Source of the DNA: Clostridium vitabionis
Lineage (GTDB): Bacteria; Bacillota; Clostridia; Lachnospirales; Lachnospiraceae
DNA: 64,000 nt
Direction of reading: 5' to 3'
Assembly (NCBI RefSeq): GCF_015351765.1
Contig: NZ_JADKQA010000002.1
Coordinates: 51,402-115,401 of the forward strand
Shown here: positions 1 to 8,833 of the stretch, piece after piece
Layout: each line of letters opens with the position of its first letter
Position numbering within the stretch: position 1 is the first letter of the stretch
Made by a program: the position numbers and the translations under genes
The notes under the pieces: model-generated
The model's database searches: none
Told to the model about the DNA's origin: nothing
Seen by the model: only the letters and a program-made list of their open reading frames with translations

Positions 1-463
1 CAGAGAACAACGCAGGCTTTCTCGTAAACAAAAAGGCTCTAATAATCGCAATAGACAGCGTGTTAAGGTAGCTAAAGTCCATGAAAAGATAACGAATCAG
101 CGTAACGATTTCCTTCAAAAACAGTCAACGATACTTGTTAGCGAAAACCAAACGATCTGTATCGAAGACCTGAATGTAAAAGGAATGATTCGCAATCATA
201 AACTTGCACAACACATAGCAAGCTGTTCATGGTCTAAGTTCTTTGCAATGCTTGAATACAAGGCTACATGGTACGGAAATGACATAATCAAAGTACCTAC
301 TATGTATCCAAGCAGTCAGACATGCAGTTGTTGTGGGTATAAGAACCCGTTTGTAAAGAATCTCTCTATCAGAGAATGGGAATGTCCTAATTGTCACGCA
401 AAACACGATAGAGACACCAACGCAAGCATAAACATCTTAAATAAAGGGCTGTCAATAGCCTGA
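1..463 (+). CDS. tnpB: TnpB (OrfB), RNA-guided nuclease of IS605 family, 3' part only
   Basis: The reading frame is open from position 2 to the TGA at 461-463. It encodes the last ~153 residues of a TnpB otherwise seen complete at 20791-21882. Visible parts are the RuvC-II glutamate in IEDLNVKGM, the four-cysteine zinc ribbon (CSCC then CPNC) and the RuvC-III segment HDRDTNAS. TnpB proteins are known to be RNA-guided DNA endonucleases that use an omega RNA from the 3' end of their own element. The 5' part is cut by the window edge, so whether this copy is intact cannot be judged. Confidence 0.9.
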   Translation, partial: REQRRLSRKQKGSNNRNRQRVKVAKVHEKITNQRNDFLQKQSTILVSENQTICIEDLNVKGMIRNHKLAQHIASCSWSKFFAMLEYKATWYGNDIIKVPTMYPSSQTCSCCGYKNPFVKNLSIREWECPNCHAKHDRDTNASINILNKGLSIA

Positions 464-600
464 CATATATAAAATACCGTAGGGCATACGGGAATTTACG
501 CTTGTGGACACTGTGTAAGACGAGCCAACAAGGTAACTTGTTAGGAACGCAGTAGTGGTTGAAGCAAGAATCCCACGACTTTAGTCGTGTGGAGTGTCAA
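464..600 (+). ncRNA. Candidate omega RNA 3' region / right end, copy 1
   Basis: The 137 bases between the tnpB stop and the element end are conserved with copy 2 (21883-22019) and end in a stable hairpin at the element boundary. In IS605-type elements the omega RNA covers the end of tnpB and the right end, and its guide is the flanking host DNA. The guide of this copy would start at 601. The assignment is by position and family knowledge; no expression evidence is visible. Confidence 0.45.
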
Positions 601-858
601 GTAAATGCTCCGGAATTTGAAGAATATCCGATGACCTTCCATTGCGAGGTAATTTCGATCAAAGAGGAATTCGGTAATACCAGAATCGTGGGCAGAATCA
701 GGGAAACTACCATTGATGATCACTATATCGGAAATGATGGAATTCCTCAGGTTCGTAAAATGAATATTGTGTGGTTTGAAGATACAAGCAAAGATTACAT
801 TATGATGGGAGAAACTGCCGGTAAGGCTTTTTCTGTTGGAAAAACTCTGATGAAATAA
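601..858 (+). pseudogene. Flavin reductase-like protein, C-terminal fragment cut by IS605
   Basis: Immediately after the IS605 right end the frame GTA AAT GCT is open to a TAA at 856-858. It encodes about 85 residues that read as the C-terminal half of a flavin-reductase-like (FMN-binding split-barrel, DIM6/NTAB) protein: VNAPEFEEYPMTFHCEV, then the IVGRIRET strand, and the tail MGETAGKAFSVGKTLMK typical of that family. The usual length is about 190 residues, so the N-terminal half with the flavin-contacting segment is missing. An ATG inside the IS end (559) could start a short hybrid protein, but no ribosome binding site supports it. The 5' half, if it survives, should lie left of the window. 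Confidence 0.7.
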
Positions 859-932
859 AGCATTCGTATCAGTTCCGGATTGCACCAAAGGGAAATATCA
901 ACCAGAAAATGTAAGGATAAGAGGTAATTGTT

Positions 933-3440
933 ATGTCCGGTGAGATCAGACAGAGGAAGATGCTGCCAAAGTATATCGAGGTACGCGGCGCAAAGGTTCA
1001 TAACCTTAAAAATATCAATGTAGATGTCCCGCTTAACGAGATTGTAGCGATTGCAGGTGTCTCCGGTTCGGGAAAATCGTCGCTTGCACTTGGTGCGCTG
1101 TATGCAGAGGGATCCCGCAGGTATTTGGAATCCCTCTCTACCTATACGCGCCGGAGAATGACGCAGGCGGAACGGGCGGATGTGGATGATGTCCGTTATG
1201 TACCGGCGGCGCTTGCTCTGCGCCAGCGGCCGGGAGTTCCCGGCATCCGCAGCACGTTCGGCACACTTTCGGAGCTGCTCAATAGTCTGCGTCTGATGTT
1301 TTCCAGGCTTGCGAGTCACCGCTGCCCCAATGGGCATTACTGCCCGCCGTCTCTTTCTGTCGCTGCCATGCAGGAAATCACGTGTCCTGTCTGTGGCGCG
1401 AAATTCTATGGTCCCGGGGCGGAGGAGCTTGCTTTCAACAGCACCGGTGCCTGCCCGACCTGCGGCGGAACGGGAGTTGTCCAGACAGTGAATGAGGCAG
1501 CACTTGTGCCGGATGATTCCAAGACGATAGACGAAGGTGCAGTCGTCGTCTGGGGGACACTCATGTGGTCTCTGATGAAGGACATTGTGCGGACGATGGG
1601 GGTGCGGACAGACGTGCCGTTTCGTGATCTCTCGACGGAGGAAAAGGAAATTGTTTATCACGGCGAGCTGAAAAAACATCACATCCACTATGTCAATCCG
1701 AACACGCTGGAACCTGCGGAAATGGATTTTAATTATTACAGCGCGGTTAATTCTGTGAAGAATTCCCTTGCCAAGGTCAAGGACGAGAAGGGAATGAAGC
1801 GGCTCGAAAAATATCTGGAAGAAGACGTCTGCCCGGACTGCCATGGAACAAGGCTCTCGGAAGCCGCCCGCGCGCCGCGGCTTCGGGGCATTGGTCTGGA
1901 TGAGGCGGCAGCAATGACACTTACGGAACTGATTCCCTGGGTGCAGGGGGTTCCGGCTTCTCTTCCGGAAGAAATGCGTCCGATGGCGGAAAACATTTGC
2001 GAATCCTTTATGGACGTTTCTAAGCGGCTGATGGATTTGGGACTTGGATATCTGTCGCTTGACCGGGCAGCCTCGACACTTTCTACGGGGGAAAGGCAGC
2101 GCGTTCAGCTCGCAAGAGCGGTCCGCAACCGTACGACCGGCGTTCTCTATGTTCTTGATGAGCCGTCGATCGGTCTGCACCCCTATAATCTCAAAGGGCT
2201 GACCGGCGTAATGGACGATCTTCGGGCGGACGGGAACTCCGTTATCATTGTCGACCATGACACACAGGTTTTGAAGCATGCCGACTGGATGATTGAGATG
2301 GGAAAAGGAGCCGGAGCGGACGGCGGGACGGTAATTTCCGAGGGAACAATCGAAGACATTTCGAAGAATCCGAGGTCTGTTATCGGGCCGTTCCTATCCG
2401 ATCAGTATGAAGCAAGAATCCGTCCGGTTTTGCAGACGGATTCGATGTTTGAGAAAGGTGTCATACATCTGGAAACAGGGGAGATTCATACGGTGCATCC
2501 TCTGGATGTCCGGATACCGATGGGACGGCTTACCGTGGTGACGGGCGTTTCCGGTTCGGGAAAGACGACGATGGTGCTCGAAAGCCTGATCCCGGCGCTG
2601 AAGGCAAAGATCGGCGGGCAGAAGCTGCCGGCACATGTGAAAGGCATTGAAGCGAAAGGTATCACACAGGTCAAACTGATCGATGCGACGCCGATCGGTA
2701 TCAATGTTCGTTCGACTGTTGCTACTTACGCAAATGTCCACGACGAACTCAGAAAAGTTTACGCAAAAACAAAAGACGCAAAGGAACGCTCTTTCAAGGC
2801 CGGAGATTTCTCTTATAATACGGGAAAACTCCGCTGTCCGACCTGTGATGGAACAGGGGAGATCTCACTGGACGTTCAGTTCCTGCCTGATGTGAAGATC
2901 CCCTGCCCGGACTGCAAGGGCTCCCGGTACGGAAAGGAAGCTTTTGAAATCCGCCGCAAGGCAAAGGATGGACAGGAATACAGCCTGCCGGAGCTGATGA
3001 ATATGAGTGTGGATCAGGTTCTGCATGCGCTTGGAGGTCTGAAGATGTTGCAACAGCATCTGCAGGTTCTGCATGAACTGGGACTTGGCTACCTGACACT
3101 TGGAGAGGAAACACCTGGACTTTCCGGAGGCGAGGCACAGCGCCTGAAACTTGCCAGTGAGATGGGGAAAGGACAGAGTGACTCGGTATTTGTCTTTGAT
3201 GAACCGACAATCGGACTGCATCCGCAGGATGTGAGGACACTGCTGCATGTTTTTCAGACTTTGATTGATCATGGCGCTACCGTAGTGGTTATTGAACATG
3301 ATCTCGATGTGATAAAAAATGCCGATTACATTATCGACATGGGACCGGGAGGCGGAAAGGAGGGAGGCAGGATCGTTGCGAGTGGCACTCCTGACGAAAT
3401 CAAACAGTTTAATGAGAGCATTACCGGACAATATATATAA
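933..3440 (+). CDS. UvrA-like ABC ATPase (excinuclease subunit A paralogue), 835 aa
   Basis: A twin-cassette UvrA-family ATPase. The first Walker A (GVSGSGKS) is at about residues 42-49. Zinc-finger cysteine pairs follow (C151xxC154, C174xxC177). The first signature motif (STGERQ) is near residue 384 and Walker B (LDEPSIGL) near 408. The second Walker A (GVSGSGKT) is at about 538-545, a second CPTC/CPDC zinc module sits near 635-660, and the second signature (LSGGEAQR) is near 730. At 835 residues it is about 100 shorter than housekeeping UvrA (~940), so it belongs to the shorter UvrA-like group sometimes linked to drug tolerance rather than core repair; its role here is not known. The start at 933 follows a purine-rich AAGAGGTAA. 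It stands alone between the flavin reductase remnant and an IS1182-like element. Confidence 0.85.
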   Translation: MSGEIRQRKMLPKYIEVRGAKVHNLKNINVDVPLNEIVAIAGVSGSGKSSLALGALYAEGSRRYLESLSTYTRRRMTQAERADVDDVRYVPAALALRQRPGVPGIRSTFGTLSELLNSLRLMFSRLASHRCPNGHYCPPSLSVAAMQEITCPVCGAKFYGPGAEELAFNSTGACPTCGGTGVVQTVNEAALVPDDSKTIDEGAVVVWGTLMWSLMKDIVRTMGVRTDVPFRDLSTEEKEIVYHGELKKHHIHYVNPNTLEPAEMDFNYYSAVNSVKNSLAKVKDEKGMKRLEKYLEEDVCPDCHGTRLSEAARAPRLRGIGLDEAAAMTLTELIPWVQGVPASLPEEMRPMAENICESFMDVSKRLMDLGLGYLSLDRAASTLSTGERQRVQLARAVRNRTTGVLYVLDEPSIGLHPYNLKGLTGVMDDLRADGNSVIIVDHDTQVLKHADWMIEMGKGAGADGGTVISEGTIEDISKNPRSVIGPFLSDQYEARIRPVLQTDSMFEKGVIHLETGEIHTVHPLDVRIPMGRLTVVTGVSGSGKTTMVLESLIPALKAKIGGQKLPAHVKGIEAKGITQVKLIDATPIGINVRSTVATYANVHDELRKVYAKTKDAKERSFKAGDFSYNTGKLRCPTCDGTGEISLDVQFLPDVKIPCPDCKGSRYGKEAFEIRRKAKDGQEYSLPELMNMSVDQVLHALGGLKMLQQHLQVLHELGLGYLTLGEETPGLSGGEAQRLKLASEMGKGQSDSVFVFDEPTIGLHPQDVRTLLHVFQTLIDHGATVVVIEHDLDVIKNADYIIDMGPGGGKEGGRIVASGTPDEIKQFNESITGQYI

Positions 3441-3450
3441 TAAGGTAAAT

Positions 3451-5105
3451 AGTGTCTGCTCAATAGCGTAGAATGCAATATTTACTGACAATAACGGCGG
3501 ATTGCGGTATAATAAGTGCAAAGATTTTTGCAATTTCTCCTAATTTCTTTGCACTTATTGATATATCCGAGGCAGTCCGCCATGTACAAAAAACCGTCCG
3601 AGCACCAGATTTCGATTTTTGATTTCAACCAGAGCTGTGGAACACCGCTGGATGAAAACAATGAATGGGTCCGGCTTGCAAATGCCATCGACTGGACAAG
3701 CCTGGAAAAAGTGTACGCTTCTCTCTTTCCCTCACACGAAGGACGGCAGGCCTTTCCTCTGCGTGTTGCTCTCGGTGCTCTGATCATTCAGAAACGTGAG
3801 GGGCTTTCTGACCGCAGGCTGGTTAAGGAAGTCGCCCAAAACCCGTATTACCAGTACTTCATTGGTATGGACCGGTTTTCGGACACCTGCCCGTTCAAGC
3901 CGACAGTTCTCGTGTATTTTCGCCGCAGGCTGGATTCCCGTTTTCTGATGATGGCGAATGAAGAATACCTTGCTGCAGGCGCTGCCACGCCGGAACATGC
4001 CGGCGATAAACCGGAAAAATCCGCCGACGGGGAGAACGTGGGGACTTTCATTCTGGATGCCACCTGTTCTCCGTCCAACATCAAGTATCCTCAGGACTTT
4101 GTGCTTCTCAATGATGCCAGGGAGAAGCTCGAAGAGATGATTGACTATTTCCATCACCAGTATCATCCATGGACGAAGCCCAGAACATACCGGAGGCGCG
4201 CAAGAAAAGAATATCTTGCCATGGCGAAAGCCAAAAAACGCCCGACGAAGAAGCTCCGGAGCCTGATCCGTAAGCAGCTTGGCTGCCTGAATCGCGATCT
4301 GCGGTATCTGGAGGCATACATGACAGAAGGCTATGCCCTGCCACAGAAGTATATTGACTGCTATCTGACCGTCCAGAAGCTGTACGAACAGCAGAAGTAC
4401 ATGTTTGATAACAACACTCACAGAGTGGATGACCGGATTGTGAGCATCAGCCAGCCGTATATCCGTCCCATCGTGCGCGGCAAAGCCAAGTCTCCCGTGG
4501 AGTTTGGCGCCAAGTATGATGTCAGCATTGACGAAAAGGGCCACGCCCGCCTGGAGAAGCTCCAGTTTGATCCTTACAATGAGAGCTCTGTCCTGCAGGA
4601 TGCGGTAGAACGTTATAAGGAACGCACCGGGCATTATCCGGTACGGGTTCTTGTTGACCAGATCTACAGGACAAGGGCGAACCGTGCTTACTGTAAAGAG
4701 CACGGCATCCGCATCTCCGGCCCGAGACTGGGGCGTCCCGCAGCCGATCATAAGGCTAACCGGGAGGAGTATAAAGACAACACTGACCGGATCGAGGTAG
4801 AGCGCTTCTTCAGCAGGGAGAAGCGTTGTAACGGCGCTGGTCTCATTATGACCAGACTGGCTGAAACAACACTGGCATCTATCGCATTATCAGTCTATGT
4901 CACCAACCTCTTCGCAATTCCTACAGGGAATCTTTTTGTGCTTTATTTTGCGGACTGCGGATACGGGCCGGAAACAGCGCAGTTCATCGAAATGGACGAT
5001 GCAACGTGAGCAATTCGCCAGAATTCCGGGCTGCACTGTACGGTTGGCAGCCGTCCAGATACCTTTGCAGTTTGCTAAAATTGGACCCAATGTTGAGCAG
5101 ACACT
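3451..5105 (+). mobile_element. IS1182-like insertion sequence, complete
   Basis: The left end (AGTGTCTGCTCAA, from 3451) and right end (TTGAGCAGACACT, to 5105) are perfect 13-bp inverted repeats. Both sides are flanked by the direct repeat AAAT (3447-3450 and 5106-5109), a likely 4-bp target duplication. The 1,655-bp element carries one full-length transposase. Intact ends, an intact gene and a matching duplication point to a recent insertion, just downstream of the UvrA-like gene. Confidence 0.85.
3582..5009 (+). CDS. IS1182-like DDE transposase, 475 aa
   Basis: The N-terminal DUF772-type region (IDWTSLEKVYASLF, then ALGALIIQKREGLSDRRL) is followed by a DDE catalytic core. The first Asp is in FILDATCSPSNIKYP, the second in VLVDQIYRTRANR, and the Glu in RIEVERFFSREKR. 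The C-terminal hydrophobic stretch (ALSVYVTNLFAI) is typical of this family. The start chosen is ATG 3582 (MYKKPSEHQ), which matches the known N-terminus of relatives; an upstream in-frame ATG at 3516 would add 22 residues that lie in the IS end and look untranslated. No frameshift or missing motif is seen, so the gene is probably active. Confidence 0.9.
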   Translation: MYKKPSEHQISIFDFNQSCGTPLDENNEWVRLANAIDWTSLEKVYASLFPSHEGRQAFPLRVALGALIIQKREGLSDRRLVKEVAQNPYYQYFIGMDRFSDTCPFKPTVLVYFRRRLDSRFLMMANEEYLAAGAATPEHAGDKPEKSADGENVGTFILDATCSPSNIKYPQDFVLLNDAREKLEEMIDYFHHQYHPWTKPRTYRRRARKEYLAMAKAKKRPTKKLRSLIRKQLGCLNRDLRYLEAYMTEGYALPQKYIDCYLTVQKLYEQQKYMFDNNTHRVDDRIVSISQPYIRPIVRGKAKSPVEFGAKYDVSIDEKGHARLEKLQFDPYNESSVLQDAVERYKERTGHYPVRVLVDQIYRTRANRAYCKEHGIRISGPRLGRPAADHKANREEYKDNTDRIEVERFFSREKRCNGAGLIMTRLAETTLASIALSVYVTNLFAIPTGNLFVLYFADCGYGPETAQFIEMDDAT

Positions 5106-5284
5106 AAATAAATCCCGCACAATATATGACACGATGTTAGAACACTAAAACCTCAAATTTTACGTTAATAGAAATGCGGCTAAATTAGCCGTTTTACGCA
5201 TTCACCCATGCTGCGGGTAGTATCGGTATACTGTACCCATAACAGTGGACACGGAAGATTTTAGGCACCCACAATAATGGACAC

Positions 5285-5839
5285 ATGATCAGCGACACAA
5301 ATAAAGGGCTTGTATCCGCTGTAAAGCATTGTTTTCCCGGATCATCCTTGCGGCGCTACAAGGTACACTTTATGCGGAATATCCTGGCACATGTTCCTGA
5401 GAAGCATAAAAAATCATTTGCTTCCGAACTGAAATCCATCTGGTTTGCTCCTGACGATAAAGTCGCGAGAGAACGCGCCAATGCTCTGATAGAAAAATAT
5501 GAATCCAGATTTCCTCAGGCAGTCAGATGCTTGGAAGAAGGACTTGAGGATTCGCTTATATTCTACAGCTATCAGGAACTGAATCAGAGAAAAATCTCAT
5601 CCAGTAACATGATAGAACGGCTGAATCGCGAGATCCGGCGGCGCACTGGTGTTGTTGGAATCTTCCCGAATGAATCCTCCTATGTTCAGCTGCTGACAGC
5701 GTATCTGATGGAATACTCGTAGGACTGGCCAACATCCAGAGCATATATCAAAGAGGAATCTATTTCACGGCTGTTACCAGAGGAAGCCGCTTATCCATTC
5801 TGGCATAAACCTTGCGTAGCTTTTGCGAACATTTCGTGA
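5285..5839 (+). pseudogene. IS256-family transposase remnant
   Basis: The frame starting near 5285 encodes the C-terminal half of an IS256 (Mutator-like) transposase: ISDTNKGLVSAVKHCFPG, the KVHFMRNILAHVP segment, and the block ISSSNMIERLNREIRRRT with NREIRRRTGVVGIFPN. IS256 transposases are about 400 residues, so the N-terminal ~200 are gone. The frame is also interrupted by a TAG at 5720-5722, after which it continues in frame as DWPTSRAYIKEE to a TGA at 5837-5839. It is therefore doubly broken. The preceding 5,150-5,284 holds IS-end-like debris (GTGGACAC and ATGGACAC) without a gene. Confidence 0.8.
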
Positions 5840-5853
5840 CACTATCATAAAGA

Positions 5854-5902
5854 GGGCAGCAGAATTCGATGGATTATCTATCGAGATTCTGTTGCCCGTT
5901 TT
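5854..5902. terminator. Hairpin terminator between IS256 remnant and mmgE/prpD gene
   Basis: GGGCAGCAGAATTCGAT (5854-5870) pairs with ATCGAGATTCTGTTGCCC (5880-5897) with few mismatches and is followed by GTTTTCTG. It lies just 3' of the minus-strand MmgE/PrpD gene and can serve either direction. Confidence 0.7.
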
Positions 5903-5967
5903 CTGTAGTTGAGGACATGCAGTGCGGGTAAGCCTATGACAGTTGAGCCGATAAGGCCTCACCAGTG

Positions 5968-7332
5968 TTAAGCCAACCCCGGCACTTCCGGATCCGCATT
6001 GCAGGACACCAGAGTGCGGTTGATTTCCGCGATGATATCGCGGAGTTTTCTGTCCGGGTCGGCGGTCAGTGCGCTGTAAATTTGGTCCTGGCCTTCCGGG
6101 GTTACGACCGGGGACAGGATCCGGTGAAATTTGTCCCTGATCCAATTGTGATCCACATGATCGGAAGCTTCGCCGTTGGCAGCATATACTTTGGTCTTGT
6201 ATGTGGTCCCATCGTCCATGGTGAACTCCATCCAGGCGAGGCGCTTTTCCGGGAAGACTGCCTCCATCTCCGGATCGACGACAAATTCCAGCTTTTTCAT
6301 CATTTTCAGCACGTCTGGATTGTTCAGGGCGCGGTTGTTGATCTGCTGGAAGCCGACGTCGCCGCAGACGATGGCGGAGGCAACGGGGAAGGCGATGTTG
6401 TACTGCGCCTCATCGGTTTCCCACGGGACAATTTTACTCAGCTGTGCCGCAGAATCAAATGTGTGGACAACGACATGGCGGATACGGCGGTAGTCGAGCT
6501 TCTTATCACGAATGAGTTCGATGGAAGCCTGGATCGGCTGATGAGCCCAGCGGCAGCAGGTATACGGCTTAAAGTACAGGTTCCGGATCTCGTAGTTCTT
6601 TTCGAGATCGTCTGTTAAGTGGTGATATTTGTCCATTTCCAGAATATAGAGCTTTGCGCTCTCTCCGGCCAGCGTATCCAGTGCCGCCAGTGTGCCAATC
6701 ATCGCGCCGAACGGCACTCCGTCCTTGTTCATCGAAGGAATGTTCACAGAATGCATGACCGGAGTCAGCGGAGCGTGGAATTCCGCCATGGAGATGGCGG
6801 TGTTCAGCTGTTCCTTTGTGAATCCGAGGATTCTGCCCATGCCGGCCGCGGTGCTCACGGCGCCGTATGTCCCCGTACTGTGCAGAAAATGATAGTACTC
6901 CTGTGTGGAGAGGCCGATGCGGACGGCGACATCGTAGCAGACGACCAGCGCAGTTAGGTAATCTTTGTAGGAAATGTCTTTTTCCAGGCCGGCGGCCATC
7001 ACACCGCCGACAAAGGATGTACCCGGATGCCCCTTGATCATGTTGTGTCCGTCATCGATATCGAAGGAGTTGGAGGAATGGCCGAGGGCAAAAGCGGCGC
7101 CCATGAGATTGAAGCGGCCCTTGCTGCCGGGAATCTCCAGCTCCCCGGCTTTCAGGTAAGAGGTCAAACGGAGGCCGCAGCGGAACTGCTCGCCCTTGCT
7201 GCCAAGAATCAGGGCAGTCATCAGGTCGATTCCGCAGTCAACAGCGCGATCCTTTACGTCTGCGGGAAGGTCCTCCCATGTTGTGTTCAGCACATAATTT
7301 TCAAGACGATAATCGGTTTTATAGGAAATCAT
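5968..7332 (-). CDS. MmgE/PrpD family protein, 454 aa
   Basis: A full-length member of the MmgE/PrpD fold. This family includes 2-methylcitrate dehydratase and several epimerases or dehydratases for tricarboxylates and opine-like acids. Recognisable blocks are ALGHSSNSFDIDDGHNM with the conserved histidine/aspartate cluster, HPGTSFVGGVMAAG, and the helical YGAVSTAAGMGRILGF. The start at 7332 (second ATG) is preferred because GAGGG lies 6 bases upstream of it and directly abuts the first ATG at 7338. It is transcribed after the opine dehydrogenase across a 70-base gap that contains a strong hairpin. The neighbourhood suggests an opine- or amino-acid-derived substrate rather than methylcitrate, since no citrate-synthase-like or AcnD gene is nearby. 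Confidence 0.85.
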   Translation of the reverse strand: MISYKTDYRLENYVLNTTWEDLPADVKDRAVDCGIDLMTALILGSKGEQFRCGLRLTSYLKAGELEIPGSKGRFNLMGAAFALGHSSNSFDIDDGHNMIKGHPGTSFVGGVMAAGLEKDISYKDYLTALVVCYDVAVRIGLSTQEYYHFLHSTGTYGAVSTAAGMGRILGFTKEQLNTAISMAEFHAPLTPVMHSVNIPSMNKDGVPFGAMIGTLAALDTLAGESAKLYILEMDKYHHLTDDLEKNYEIRNLYFKPYTCCRWAHQPIQASIELIRDKKLDYRRIRHVVVHTFDSAAQLSKIVPWETDEAQYNIAFPVASAIVCGDVGFQQINNRALNNPDVLKMMKKLEFVVDPEMEAVFPEKRLAWMEFTMDDGTTYKTKVYAANGEASDHVDHNWIRDKFHRILSPVVTPEGQDQIYSALTADPDRKLRDIIAEINRTLVSCNADPEVPGLA

Positions 7333-7355
7333 GATCATCCCTCATTAAATGAAAA

Positions 7356-7389
7356 GTCCGCCGCCTGCCGTTTGAAGCAGACGGCGGAC
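7356..7389 (-). terminator. Hairpin between opine dehydrogenase and mmgE/prpD (attenuator or processing site)
   Basis: GTCCGCCG (7356-7363) pairs with CGGCGGAC (7382-7389), with an additional inner CTGC/GCAG pairing. On the minus strand it is followed by TTTTCATTT, so it looks like an intrinsic terminator. It ends only about 24 bases before the mmgE/prpD start, so it could lower expression of the second gene or mark an mRNA processing point. Confidence 0.65.
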
Positions 7390-7409
7390 CATTTTACTTG
7401 AGAATTCCG

Positions 7410-8651
7410 TCATCGGTTGTAAACGCCGTTGTTCAGATACGCGAGGAGCTCCTCTTTCGGCATGTTGTCGATGCCGAGATAGGTGAGGTTATATCTGCTG
7501 GTCTCAAAGAAGTTCTTCTGGTGAAACGCACCGGCGATCGTGATCATGGAATCGATGATCGGGGTCGGAACACCGTACTGAACGCCGAGATCGTGGTAGA
7601 TCTTGCAGCCGATCGGCACGTCCTCGGTCAGATAGCGGTGATTAATGGAGTTCGGGCCGGTGTTTCCCTCGTTGGACGGCTGATCCAGCGGGAAGACAAC
7701 GTTGTCATTTCCATCTTTATCCAGGCCCATATATTCCTGGGTAAGGACAGATCTTCTGGAGAAGAACATCTGCTTCTTGTACTGCGGGATGCCGACGCCG
7801 ATGGCCTTCGCCAGGGCAATCTCCTCATTGTAGAACTGATACTGCACTTCGCAGATGGATGGGCAGAGACCGTGAGAATACATGGAGTAAGTGGTCTTGT
7901 CATGTCCGCAGAAGATCACGCCCCAGTTTTCCATGGTTGAAACGCCGAGAATCGTAGCGGGCACGTGGATAACCGGATTGACATTCGCGAAGTCTATATC
8001 CAGAATGGTCTTGCCCTTGGCCGGTCCGTCTCCCTGGGTAACTGCGTCCATTGCCGGCAGATACTTGGAAGCTTCAATAAAGTCGTCCGTGTCTTTCATC
8101 GGCAAAGCAGCACCGCGCAGAGTGATCGCACGATATTTTACACCGACATGGGGGAACTGATATCCGTTGATGTTTTCAATTCTGGTCCCATAGGGAGCGG
8201 AAGACCATCCGCCGATAATAACTTTCTTTGTGCATCCCATCTCACGCATCAGCTTGCGGAGAAGCAGGCAGCCGAAGTTGTCGGCGAAGATCATGATTAC
8301 CTGTCCATCTTCAAGATGCGGAATCAACTGACGGAAAATGGGTTCGTGGCCCCAGGAGCCACAGGCTACGCAGATGATGCCGGCACCCTCTACAGCTTTC
8401 GCTATGTCGGATGTCACCAGATCGAGGTGTGCTCTGCCGGAGCGCTCGAAGCAGTCACGGTTGTGCTGAACGCCGTCGAGAAGAATGCCTGTCTTGTCGA
8501 GTCCGGCCAGAGATTTCTCTGCAAAGGGCACCGTGTCGAACAGTCTTACGGTTGCCCCGCCAAGTTTGCTGTCCGCTGCGATGGTTTTGCCAACGGCACC
8601 GCCGCCTAAAACAGCAATAGGCTTATCTTTCAGATACTCCATGTTGCTCAT
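7410..8651 (-). CDS. NAD(P)-dependent opine dehydrogenase family protein, 413 aa
   Basis: An N-terminal Rossmann motif (AVLGGGAVGKTIAADS) followed by the octopine/nopaline dehydrogenase C-terminal domain (TPIIDSMITIAGAF and RYNLTYLGIDNMPKEELL). Family members reversibly oxidise N-carboxyalkyl amino acids (opines) to an amino acid and a 2-oxo acid. The start at 8651 (MSNMEYL) is chosen because GGAGGAGG lies 8-10 bases before it; the further upstream ATG at 8669 is itself part of that ribosome binding site. It is the first gene after its LysR neighbour on the same strand. Substrate is not known; the two glutamate-type symporters and the ornithine cyclodeaminase-like gene nearby fit amino acid or opine use. 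Confidence 0.85.
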   Translation of the reverse strand: MSNMEYLKDKPIAVLGGGAVGKTIAADSKLGGATVRLFDTVPFAEKSLAGLDKTGILLDGVQHNRDCFERSGRAHLDLVTSDIAKAVEGAGIICVACGSWGHEPIFRQLIPHLEDGQVIMIFADNFGCLLLRKLMREMGCTKKVIIGGWSSAPYGTRIENINGYQFPHVGVKYRAITLRGAALPMKDTDDFIEASKYLPAMDAVTQGDGPAKGKTILDIDFANVNPVIHVPATILGVSTMENWGVIFCGHDKTTYSMYSHGLCPSICEVQYQFYNEEIALAKAIGVGIPQYKKQMFFSRRSVLTQEYMGLDKDGNDNVVFPLDQPSNEGNTGPNSINHRYLTEDVPIGCKIYHDLGVQYGVPTPIIDSMITIAGAFHQKNFFETSRYNLTYLGIDNMPKEELLAYLNNGVYNR

Positions 8652-8807
8652 TCCGTTTTCCTCCTCCATTTAAAATAAAGTCCTTTGTTTACTGGGAAAT
8701 TTGATGTATCTTGTTTACAAGAACAACTTAGAACATCCTGGAAGATTTGTAAAATGGATAGAATACATCATATAGATCAATAAATTCGATTGATAATAAA
8801 AAATAAT
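8652..8807 (-). promoter_or_regulatory. Upstream region of the opine dehydrogenase gene
   Basis: AT-rich segment between the LysR terminator and the opine dehydrogenase start. It contains the inverted repeat CTTGT-TT-ACAAG (8710-8721), a plausible regulator site. No clear -35/-10 pair was assigned. Confidence 0.4.
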
Positions 8808-8823
8808 CCGCCAGGAAAGGCGG
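8808..8823 (-). terminator. Terminator of the LysR gene
   Basis: On the minus strand CCGCC-N6-GGCGG is followed directly by ATTATTTTTTATT. It lies 11 bases after the LysR stop codon. Confidence 0.75.
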
Positions 8824-8833
8824 AGAGAATAAG

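Larger units (their letters stand above)
1..600 (+). mobile_element. IS605-family element, right-hand part (copy 1, left part outside window)
   Basis: Nearly base-for-base identical to 21420-22019, with only a handful of substitutions (for example at 593). It holds the 3' part of tnpB and the right end. The right end has GAAT directly before a hairpin (CCCACGAC-TTTA-GTCGTGTGG, 572-592) and stops at TCAA (597-600). This matches the layout known for IS608 right ends, with guide GAAT and cleavage at TCAA. The sequence after 600 differs between the two copies, which fixes the right boundary. The left end lies outside the window. Confidence 0.9.

Noticed and set aside
559-600. Start codon within the IS605 end for the flavin reductase fragment
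   Set aside because: The ATG belongs to the IS right end and lacks a ribosome binding site; treated as a chance fusion.
795-2279. 494-codon minus-strand open frame opposite the UvrA-like gene
   Set aside because: It is antisense to a clear two-cassette ATPase, has arginine/histidine-rich sequence without any domain, and no ribosome binding site.
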